64,000 bases of DNA. It comes from an uncultured Bacilli bacterium. Its GTDB lineage: Bacteria; Bacillota_I; Bacilli_A; RF39; UBA660. Location: contig CAJTWC010000007.1 of NCBI GenBank assembly GCA_910580185.1, positions 33,328 through 97,327 on the forward strand, written 5' to 3'. The notes beneath the pieces are model-generated. The model was not told where the DNA came from. It searched no databases and worked only from the letters and a program-made list of their open reading frames with translations. Below are positions 9,091 through 16,594 of the stretch, piece after piece; positions within the stretch are counted from its first letter, which is position 1; every line of letters begins with the position of its first letter. A program made the translations under genes and the position numbers.

Positions 9091-9933
9091 TTATTTGCCA
9101 TTATTTGAAAGTTTATTTTCTTTCTCTAGTTGTTTTAAGCTTTTTTCAGGAGTCGGTAAATTTTCTGGCATTATTCCACCATTCTTCTTTATTGTTTCTC
9201 TAATATTTTTTCCGATGGAATAATGCGTTTTATTTGCATTATTTTCTCCTTTAATATTATCTCTCTTTAACCTTGATTCAGTTTGGGTAATACGAAAAAG
9301 GTTAGCTGCTAATTCTTCACTACCCATATTATCTAAAATATCTTCTCTATATCTAATTTTTTTTCGTTTAGCAATATCGTTTGCTGTTTCGCCATTATAT
9401 AATCCTTTATATCCATAATTATGAAACTTATCAAAATTTTTAACTCCTACATTTTTTGCAGTTTGATTTAATGAAAAATTTCCTTTTCTAGTTAAATTTC
9501 TTTGATAAAATCTTTTCTCATCCTCCGTTAAATTCTCATATTCTTTTTCTATCAACTCTTGTTTTCTTGTTTGTATTGTAAAATATGTTTGACCTAAAGC
9601 AACGACTTCTTTTTTAGGATCAGCATTTTGTACAATCAAATAGCAAGCATATCTTGACAAACTGTAATCTTCAATTTCCCTAATAGAATCCCCAGTTTTA
9701 ACCATTTTGCCAACATTGGCAAAATGGTCACCAATTTTAATACCACTTTTTTCACAAGAAATTTTAGCTCGGTTAATAACAGATTCAAACCTACGCCATT
9801 GTTTGTATTCTAAAGTTATTTGTAGTTCTCTTGCCAACCAATACTCATTTCCATTTTCATCAATATGTTTAATCTCTTCAAACGTATTATAACTAACCTC
9901 TTTCTTCTCAATTTCTTTTGATTTAGTAACCAT
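9091..9933 (-). CDS. dinD: DinD-like protein, paralogue 2
   Basis: Second DinD-family protein, 280 residues, largely collinear with paralogue 1 (EYWLARELQITLEYKQWRRF; RYACYLIVQNADPKKEVVALGQTYFTIQTRKQEL; NLTEDEKRFYQRNLTRKGN; ANLFRITQTE; PTPEKSLKQLEKENKL). The copies differ most at residues 45-80 and 215-260, so this is an old rather than recent duplication. The N-terminal region resembles BRO-N/antirepressor domains of phages. ATG follows AGGAGA. It has its own copy of the shared promoter element, so it is probably transcribed separately. Confidence 0.85.
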   Translation of the reverse strand: MVTKSKEIEKKEVSYNTFEEIKHIDENGNEYWLARELQITLEYKQWRRFESVINRAKISCEKSGIKIGDHFANVGKMVKTGDSIREIEDYSLSRYACYLIVQNADPKKEVVALGQTYFTIQTRKQELIEKEYENLTEDEKRFYQRNLTRKGNFSLNQTAKNVGVKNFDKFHNYGYKGLYNGETANDIAKRKKIRYREDILDNMGSEELAANLFRITQTESRLKRDNIKGENNANKTHYSIGKNIRETIKKNGGIMPENLPTPEKSLKQLEKENKLSNNGK

Positions 9934-9960
9934 ACTACTACTCTTCTCCTTTCTTTTAAG

Positions 9961-10020
9961 TAATAGCTGCTACTATAGCAAAATCTTTTATCGAAAATTA
10001 GAAAACTTTGTTGTAAATAA
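9961..10020 (-). promoter_or_regulatory. Promoter-element copy A (dinD paralogue 2)
   Basis: Element with CAAAGTTTT, CTAATTTTCGATAAAA, an extended -10 TGCTATAGT (TATAGT at 9972-9977) and a GCAGCTA start region. The canonical Gram-positive LexA box (CGAAC-N4-GTTCG) is not present. Outer arms CAAAA/TTTTG flank the conserved block in this group. Confidence 0.65.
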
Positions 10021-10050
10021 AAAAATCATAGATTTTTTTCTATGATTTTT
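10021..10050 (-). terminator. Terminator after GH25 gene
   Basis: Perfect 11-bp stem AAAAATCATAG/CTATGATTTTT with an 8-base loop, immediately beyond the GH25 stop codon, with T-rich arms on both strands. Confidence 0.85.
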
Positions 10051-12492
10051 TTAATATAAATAATTCATATCAACATATCCTCTTATACCATCAAGTGTTG
10101 CTTCAGAAGTATATTGCCATAGTGAATGTGGTCCTTTATATCCACAGGATGATGCTCCATAATGTGCAATCCAGTCTGACTCACCTCGTGCGTAATCCCC
10201 GAATCTATTATTAACATGATTTAAGTCAGCATAAATTTTAACTTTATACTTACTACCAACATAAGAACTTACATTATTAATATATGTCCTTGCAATATCA
10301 TCATATTGATTTTTTGATAAAGTATGAGAAGTATTATCAGCGCTTAAATACCAATCTTCTAAATCATAGTATATACCAAGTGTTGGATTCAAATTATATT
10401 TACTAATAGTATTATTAGTAAAGTTTGCTTCGATATTTGCACCATTAGTAGTATTTGCATAACTAAACAAATAAATTCCATATGGAATATCTAAACGTTT
10501 AACCTCTCTTATATACTCAGATAGCCTTGAGTCTTCAGTATTCCAATATCCTATTCTTAAAATAACTCCATAAATACCACTATTAGCAACTTTATTCCAA
10601 TCTATATCACCTTGATGATAACTTACATCAATTACTCTTGTTTTTTCTTCTGATTTTATAAATTTAAATTTTTGAGCTTTACTACCATTTTTCTCAAACA
10701 TTTGGATATTAGCTCCATTATAAGCACTACCATTTGTTACATCTAAATATAATCCATTACAATTAGAAATTATATAAAAATAGCCATCACCTGCATCTTT
10801 CATTATCCATTGCTGCGAAATAAGATTATTATTTTCATATAGCTGCAAATTAGTTCCATTAGCTATACCCCATCCTGCAACATCAAAAGATTTGCTTAGA
10901 TCAACTAAACTAATTATCTTATAATAACCATTTTTTAAATATTCTATTTTCCATTTTTGAGCGTTTGTACCATTAGATTGAAATAATTGTATATTAGTTC
11001 CATTACTTTTATATCCTCCATACAAATCTATTACCTTACTATTATCTAAGGCACTAGCAATTCTATATATACCATCCTTAATAAGATTATCACTAATACC
11101 ACTTGTAGTTGTTTGTAAAACCCATTTTTGAGCATTAGTACCATTAGGAACAAGCAAATTAACATTATTACCATTAGTTGTACTAGCATTTGACAAATTA
11201 ATATACTTGCCATTATTAGCTATTATATAATATATTCCATCTATCTCTTTTATTATCCATTTTTGATTTTCTGCCCCCGTATATGAATTTATTTGAATAT
11301 TATTATCTCCACTATATTCTAATCCATAATTATTATCTATATCACACAGTATTGCATAATAACCATCATTTAAATACTTTATATACCATTTTTGAGATAG
11401 AGAATAATTAAAATCATATATTTGAGCATTACTATTTTCAATTATGTTTCCATTAGTTGGTTCTAATACTTTTTTAGTATTTATCTTTGACTGAATAAAA
11501 TAATAACCTGTCTTAATTGATTTTTTACCCTTTTCAACAACGTTCTCAATTTTAAATTGCTGTGCATTACTACTATTATTATATGTATATAATTGAATAT
11601 TAGCCCCATCCGCTACCGAACAATTTTGAACATCTAAAAATAAATTACTGTTTGCTGCAATAATATTATAATATCCATTTCCTATCTCTCTTATAATCCA
11701 TTGTTGAGCTTTTGTACCATTTGAAGAAAATAATTGTACATTTGTATTGTTTGTAGTATATCCACCATAAACATCAAACACATAACCAGGGTTTAGATAT
11801 GATTTTATAGAATAATATCCATTATTTAAATATTCTATATACCATTTTTGTGCATCAGTATCATTATTAGAATACATTTGAATATTATTTCCACTATAAA
11901 TATTACCGCCTTTTATTTCAATATTCTTATTTTCATTTAATTTTGAAGATATAGTATATAAACCATTTGGTATAGTTTTAGTTTTTTCAAAACTTCTTTC
12001 TAGATAAAATTTTTGGGCACCAGTTCCATTTGAAGAAAATAATTGAATTGTATTATGATTATTAATCATACCTCCTTTAACTTCTAAAACGTAATTATTT
12101 GAAGAATAAAAGGTATAAGTACCATCATAATTTTGTTTTATATCCCACATTTGTGCAGCAGTATTATTAGTAGAATACAACTGTATTTTTGAATAATTAG
12201 CAAAATATCCATTATAAACATCAAATACATAGTTATTATTCATGGCACTCATTATTGTATACATACCATTTGGATTCTTTTTTATATAAAATCTTTGAGC
12301 ATCTATATTACTAAAAGAATATAATTGTATTTTTGTACCTGAAGAAGCTTTGCAGTCCGTAACATCCAATACATAATTTTTATCTAAAGAACTATGTATT
12401 GTATAAATACCATCTTCTAAAGCATTTACTTTTATTGTAAATAAGAAAAACATAAATATAATACAAAACAAAATTAAGTTTTTTCTTTTCAC
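10051..12492 (-). CDS. Secreted GH25 lysozyme with four ricin-type lectin modules
   Basis: 813-residue exported muramidase. A signal peptide (residues 1-24, ending VNA) is followed by about 600 residues of ricin-B-like repeats: twelve QxW-type motifs (AQRFYI, AQMWDI, AQKFYL, AQKWYI, AQQWII, AQQFKI and so on), which is four beta-trefoils of three repeats. The C-terminal 190 residues are GH25: VIDVSYHQGDIDW with the first catalytic Asp, YGIYLFSYA, IYYDLEDW with the acidic pair, and the terminal LWQYTSEATLDGIRGYVDMNYLY. No LPXTG is seen, so retention is probably by sugar binding. The start is GTG with AGGATG upstream; an extended -10 (TATAAT, 12521-12526) precedes it. Confidence 0.92.
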   Translation of the reverse strand: MKRKNLILFCIIFMFFLFTIKVNALEDGIYTIHSSLDKNYVLDVTDCKASSGTKIQLYSFSNIDAQRFYIKKNPNGMYTIMSAMNNNYVFDVYNGYFANYSKIQLYSTNNTAAQMWDIKQNYDGTYTFYSSNNYVLEVKGGMINNHNTIQLFSSNGTGAQKFYLERSFEKTKTIPNGLYTISSKLNENKNIEIKGGNIYSGNNIQMYSNNDTDAQKWYIEYLNNGYYSIKSYLNPGYVFDVYGGYTTNNTNVQLFSSNGTKAQQWIIREIGNGYYNIIAANSNLFLDVQNCSVADGANIQLYTYNNSSNAQQFKIENVVEKGKKSIKTGYYFIQSKINTKKVLEPTNGNIIENSNAQIYDFNYSLSQKWYIKYLNDGYYAILCDIDNNYGLEYSGDNNIQINSYTGAENQKWIIKEIDGIYYIIANNGKYINLSNASTTNGNNVNLLVPNGTNAQKWVLQTTTSGISDNLIKDGIYRIASALDNSKVIDLYGGYKSNGTNIQLFQSNGTNAQKWKIEYLKNGYYKIISLVDLSKSFDVAGWGIANGTNLQLYENNNLISQQWIMKDAGDGYFYIISNCNGLYLDVTNGSAYNGANIQMFEKNGSKAQKFKFIKSEEKTRVIDVSYHQGDIDWNKVANSGIYGVILRIGYWNTEDSRLSEYIREVKRLDIPYGIYLFSYANTTNGANIEANFTNNTISKYNLNPTLGIYYDLEDWYLSADNTSHTLSKNQYDDIARTYINNVSSYVGSKYKVKIYADLNHVNNRFGDYARGESDWIAHYGASSCGYKGPHSLWQYTSEATLDGIRGYVDMNYLY

Positions 12493-12545
12493 ATTATCAC
12501 ATCCTATTACCTATATTTAGATTATATCATTTTATTACAATAAAA

Positions 12546-12584
12546 GCGAGTAAATAACACTGAACTATCTATACATTTACTCGC
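12546..12584 (-). terminator. Terminator after the YfhO-GtrA gene
   Basis: 10-bp perfect stem GCGAGTAAAT/ATTTACTCGC with a 19-base loop, then TTTTATTG on the minus strand. The stem contains more GC than its surroundings. Confidence 0.65.
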
Positions 12585-12599
12585 GTTTTATTTAATTTT

Positions 12600-15560
12600 T
12601 TATAAATTATTATTTTGATTAAAAACAAATATTTTACTAAAAATATAGTTAAATATAGTTATTAAAACTTGTGCCACTATAGTCCAAATTAAAACCCATT
12701 GGTTTGTATTTAATTTTAACAAAGTAACAAAGAACCACATAATTACCATTTCTATCATTAAAGTAAGCACTCTAGCTCCAAAAAAGTTTATTAATTCTCT
12801 CAAAATATTTTTATTTTTACTCTTAAATACAAATATTCTATTAGCTATATATGCAAATGTAACAGCTGCTACCCATGATATTACAACCGATACTTGGAGT
12901 TGGAATGCCTTATTAGCATTAAGTATAGTAAACAATAATCCCCATTTAACAACTAAACTAACCATTGTTGTTAAAAAACCAACTATTAAATAATTAATAA
13001 TTTCTTCATATTTTTTATACATTTTGATTATTTTTTCTATTATTACATTTAATAAATCAAACCTTTTATATGTAAAATTTAACAATATTAATAAAATTAT
13101 ACCTATAGCAGATAATATAGCACCAGCAATAAATCCAGGTGTAATATATGTTAATTCCACATTAACATTTCCATTTGGAATTTCTATAGTTATCAAATTA
13201 TCAGCAAAATTTGATATATTTGTTCTCTTTCCATTAACCTTAGCCTTCCATCCCTTAACATTTGATAAAGTCACTAAAAGATTATTTTTAGTATTATCAT
13301 TTATTTTTATATAAATCTTGTTACCTTTAACATCAAAAGAATTTACTTTTCTATTTATTATTTCGCTCTGTATTTCTTTTAATAAATTTAAATCTAAAAC
13401 ATAAAACGATTCTTCTGTTATTGTTAAGTTATTATCAGATGATAATTGAACATAATAATCATTGCCATTTTTAGGTACATAATATATATTATTTGCTAAC
13501 CATTTTGAGTATTGTTTATAATACATAGAATTTAAATTAATAATACTATCTGAAAATTCATACCAAGGAATATATGAATATACCATATAATTCCCATCTG
13601 GAACCACTAATTTATATTTATGATTATTTTCAGTAATTTCTTCTTTTACATAATCTATTTTTTTATATAAAGTAACCTTTTTACCATAAAGTTTACTAAA
13701 AACTTCATTTTGATACTGAAAAGGATCCTTATACTCTATCTTTTTATTACTATCATATAACATTACTAGTGGAAAATAATATTCATTCTCATATACATTA
13801 TTACCATTGCCTGATAAACCATTTAACTTTTTTAACTCAGGTATTTCATATGGTGAAACAAAATATTTAACACCTAAAAATGAATCTGCTGCAAGAATTG
13901 GTGAATCAGTTAAGTTCATTCTTTCACCTTCCATGCGATGTCCCATATTGTTTAAAAACAATAATTCGTTATTACTAGGTGCTGACGTATAACTTTTCAT
14001 AGACATATAGTTATAATATAAGGATTCATTTAAATTAGCATTTAATTCACTATTATTTTCATAATTTATTTTACTATTCAATTCTAAAATTCTATAAACT
14101 TCATTAGTATCTTTAATTTTATCAATTAAATTTTCTTGATTGTTAATATATTTAACATAACTATCAACATTTTCTATTTTATATTGTTTCATTAATAAAT
14201 TTGTATTACATCCAATTTCAACACAAACTACAATTATTAATAATAACCATATTTTTTTACATTTTTTATTAAAGTATAATAATAATGCTATTATAAAATT
14301 GAAACATATTGAATAAAAGATTATATTATTACTAAATATAGGATTTGCATAATTTAACAGTCCTATGACAATTGCATATGCAATTGATATATATATATAA
14401 TATTTATCTTTTTTTATATTTAATTTAGAAAAATATAAAGCTGCGATGAAAATCGGTACAAATACAACAACGTAAGAAAATCTATACCAATATGTATATA
14501 CAGTTTTTAATAATGAAAAAGCATATAAGAATGGTTGCCAATAACAAAACAAAAGAGAAATTATTAACGTTACTAACAATATTATCTTATTTCGTTTATT
14601 TTCCTTTGATAAAAAGAATGATATTAAACCTATTAACACAAATGAACCACAGAATATTGATAACGCACCTTTATCACTCGTAGAACCTAAAACATAATAA
14701 TGAATGGTTGTTAATAGATTACCGTTCATATCTATGTTTAAAGAACTTAAATCAAAGGTCCCTGTACCACCTCTTAATTGTATTATATTTGGTAAAAATA
14801 AAATCGCACTTATAATTACGCCAAGTCCCATAGATATTCCATATAACACTGTTTTATTTATTAATTTACCAATATTTTCTTTTTTAAATATATTTTTATT
14901 AGCTAATAAATATTCAACAATAAACCAAAATATTGAAAACAAACAATTTATTCCTCCAGTATACCAATTAAATAATATTGAAAGAGCTACTGAAACCGAA
15001 AGTAATGTAAACTTATTTTCATTAACAAGTTTATGTATTCCTAATAATATTAAAGGTAACATATATATACCATCAAGCCACATTATATTAGAACATTGTG
15101 CAATAGTATATTGCATTAAGGCATATGATACAGATAGTAAAATATTAAATTTATTATCTATTTTTTTATTAAAACGCTTTGTTAAATATACTGAAAATAT
15201 CAAAGCCGCAAGAGCCAATTTTAATACTATTATAATATCAAATAAAGCATAAATATTATTAGAGTTAGCAAATAGTAATAACAAATTAAATGGTGAACTT
15301 AGATAATAGCAAAATAGTCCAAAACCACTTGATCCTAAACCTATATTATAAGAATAATTCAAACTATCAGTTCCTAGTAATATATTTTTAGCATATCCTA
15401 AAAAATCTATGTATTGAATATTTGCATCTCCCCACGTAAATGAACTATTACCAAAAGGTGCAAACCCATTCATTTTTAATAACATAAACATTAATAAAAA
15501 TACAAGAAAAAAAGATATTAAAGGAGCTATTAACTCTTTTTTTAAATTATTTTTTTTCAT
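12600..15560 (-). CDS. YfhO-family membrane protein fused to a GtrA-type flippase domain
   Basis: 986-residue polytopic membrane protein. Residues 1 to ~840 match the YfhO family: an N-terminal segment, GNSSFTWGDANIQYIDFLGY, about a dozen membrane segments and a large extracellular domain (about 460-810) before a further hydrophobic segment. YfhO proteins work with CsbB-type GT2 enzymes in glycosylating lipoteichoic acid in Gram-positives. The last ~125 residues (INYLIVGFLTTMVSLVVKW ... NRIFVFKSKNKN ... FNYIFSKIFVF) have the four-helix GtrA/GtcA layout. So the final transferase and the undecaprenyl-phosphate-sugar flippase appear to be one polypeptide. The matching GT2 gene lies 14 bp upstream. 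The function is inferred from the families. Confidence 0.87.
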   Translation of the reverse strand: MKKNNLKKELIAPLISFFLVFLLMFMLLKMNGFAPFGNSSFTWGDANIQYIDFLGYAKNILLGTDSLNYSYNIGLGSSGFGLFCYYLSSPFNLLLLFANSNNIYALFDIIIVLKLALAALIFSVYLTKRFNKKIDNKFNILLSVSYALMQYTIAQCSNIMWLDGIYMLPLILLGIHKLVNENKFTLLSVSVALSILFNWYTGGINCLFSIFWFIVEYLLANKNIFKKENIGKLINKTVLYGISMGLGVIISAILFLPNIIQLRGGTGTFDLSSLNIDMNGNLLTTIHYYVLGSTSDKGALSIFCGSFVLIGLISFFLSKENKRNKIILLVTLIISLLFCYWQPFLYAFSLLKTVYTYWYRFSYVVVFVPIFIAALYFSKLNIKKDKYYIYISIAYAIVIGLLNYANPIFSNNIIFYSICFNFIIALLLYFNKKCKKIWLLLIIVVCVEIGCNTNLLMKQYKIENVDSYVKYINNQENLIDKIKDTNEVYRILELNSKINYENNSELNANLNESLYYNYMSMKSYTSAPSNNELLFLNNMGHRMEGERMNLTDSPILAADSFLGVKYFVSPYEIPELKKLNGLSGNGNNVYENEYYFPLVMLYDSNKKIEYKDPFQYQNEVFSKLYGKKVTLYKKIDYVKEEITENNHKYKLVVPDGNYMVYSYIPWYEFSDSIINLNSMYYKQYSKWLANNIYYVPKNGNDYYVQLSSDNNLTITEESFYVLDLNLLKEIQSEIINRKVNSFDVKGNKIYIKINDNTKNNLLVTLSNVKGWKAKVNGKRTNISNFADNLITIEIPNGNVNVELTYITPGFIAGAILSAIGIILLILLNFTYKRFDLLNVIIEKIIKMYKKYEEIINYLIVGFLTTMVSLVVKWGLLFTILNANKAFQLQVSVVISWVAAVTFAYIANRIFVFKSKNKNILRELINFFGARVLTLMIEMVIMWFFVTLLKLNTNQWVLIWTIVAQVLITIFNYIFSKIFVFNQNNNL

Positions 15561-15574
15561 ATAATTAAATCCTC

Positions 15575-16516
15575 CTATTTATTATCTTCTTCTGTTTCTT
15601 TAACTATATAAACAGGTCTATTTTTTGTTTCTAAATATGTCTTAGCTAAGTATTGACCGATTATTCCTATGCAAAATAGTTGTATACCGCTAACAAATAA
15701 TATAATACATACAAGAGAAGGCCATCCACTTACTGGATCTCCAATTAATACCTTCTTAATAATGATTGCAATTATTGCAATAAATGAAATAAAACACATT
15801 AAAATACCCAAAAATGCAGATATTGATAAGGGTGCCGTGGTAAACGCAATTATTCCCTCAATGGCATACTTAAATAACTTCCAAAAGTTCCACTTAGTTT
15901 CACCAGCAACTCTTTCGACATTTTCATATTCCAACCACTTTGTATCGAAACCAACAAAACTAAATAATCCCTTAGAATATCTATTATATTCCTTCATATT
16001 AATTATTGAATCTACCATTTGCCTTGTCATTAATCTATAATCCCTTGCTCCATCTACCATTTCTACTTTGCTCATTTTATTTATTAGTTTATAAAAACAT
16101 CTAGCAAAAAAGGATCTTATTGGTGGCTCTCCTTTGCGAGTAACTCTCCTAGTTCCAACGCAATCATAATTTTCTTTTATTATATAATTATACATTTTTG
16201 GCAATAAAGCAGGTGGATCTTGTAAATCGGCGTCCATCAACGTAACATAATCACCCTTCGATGCTTCTAAACCTGCAAGCATAGCTGCTTCTTTACCAAA
16301 ATTTCTTGAAAAAGAAACATATCTAACTTTCTTATCTTTTTTATTTAACTTTTTTATAATGTTTATAGTATTATCTCTAGAACCATCATTTACAAAAATA
16401 TACTCAAAATCAACATAATTCATTTCTTTTTCTATTTTTTTAATTTCTTTATAAAACAAAGGTATTGATTCTTCTTCATTATAACAAGATACTACAACTG
16501 AAATCTTCTTTTTCAT
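15575..16516 (-). CDS. GtrB/CsbB-type polyprenyl-phosphate glycosyltransferase
   Basis: Family 2 glycosyltransferase that should load a sugar onto undecaprenyl phosphate. The N-terminal GT-A domain has SVVVSCYNEEESIPLFY, YIFVNDGSRDNT, LMDADLQDPP (DxD) and the GAKDYR-like GARDYRLM motif. Two C-terminal membrane segments (about 230-255 and 265-290) are typical of DPM1/GtrB/CsbB proteins; 313 residues is the usual length. It is paired with the YfhO-GtrA protein downstream. A good terminator and an extended -10 (TATAAT, 16549-16554) separate it from the genes upstream. Confidence 0.93.
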   Translation of the reverse strand: MKKKISVVVSCYNEEESIPLFYKEIKKIEKEMNYVDFEYIFVNDGSRDNTINIIKKLNKKDKKVRYVSFSRNFGKEAAMLAGLEASKGDYVTLMDADLQDPPALLPKMYNYIIKENYDCVGTRRVTRKGEPPIRSFFARCFYKLINKMSKVEMVDGARDYRLMTRQMVDSIINMKEYNRYSKGLFSFVGFDTKWLEYENVERVAGETKWNFWKLFKYAIEGIIAFTTAPLSISAFLGILMCFISFIAIIAIIIKKVLIGDPVSGWPSLVCIILFVSGIQLFCIGIIGQYLAKTYLETKNRPVYIVKETEEDNK

Positions 16517-16564
16517 TATTTCACCTCACTACATTAAATATAATTTTATTATAACATAAATAGC

Positions 16565-16594
16565 AAAAAGTAATGTATTAATACATTACTTTTT
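16565..16594 (-). terminator. Terminator overlapping the stop of the double glycosyltransferase gene
   Basis: A perfect 30-bp palindrome with A/T outer arms and GTAATGTATT inner arm. It includes the stop codon at 16586-16588 and closes the export/Galf transcription unit. Confidence 0.75.

Noticed and set aside
8071..10020. Canonical LexA/DinR box upstream of the dinD genes
   Set aside because: Neither CGAAC-N4-GTTCG nor a close variant is present in any of the three copies; only CGAAA/TTTCG half-like pieces occur.
8146..10020. dinD pair considered as part of a prophage or insertion sequence
   Set aside because: The BRO-N-like domain is phage-like, but no integrase, capsid, transposase or terminal repeats accompany it.
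10051..12492. Repeats in the GH25 gene considered as a CRISPR or tandem DNA repeat
   Set aside because: The repeats are degenerate at DNA level and in frame; they are protein QxW repeats. No CRISPR array was seen anywhere in the window.
14492..15252. Plus-strand open frames (63 and 182 codons) inside the YfhO gene
   Set aside because: They are antisense to a well-supported membrane protein; composition and lack of ribosome sites show they are shadows.
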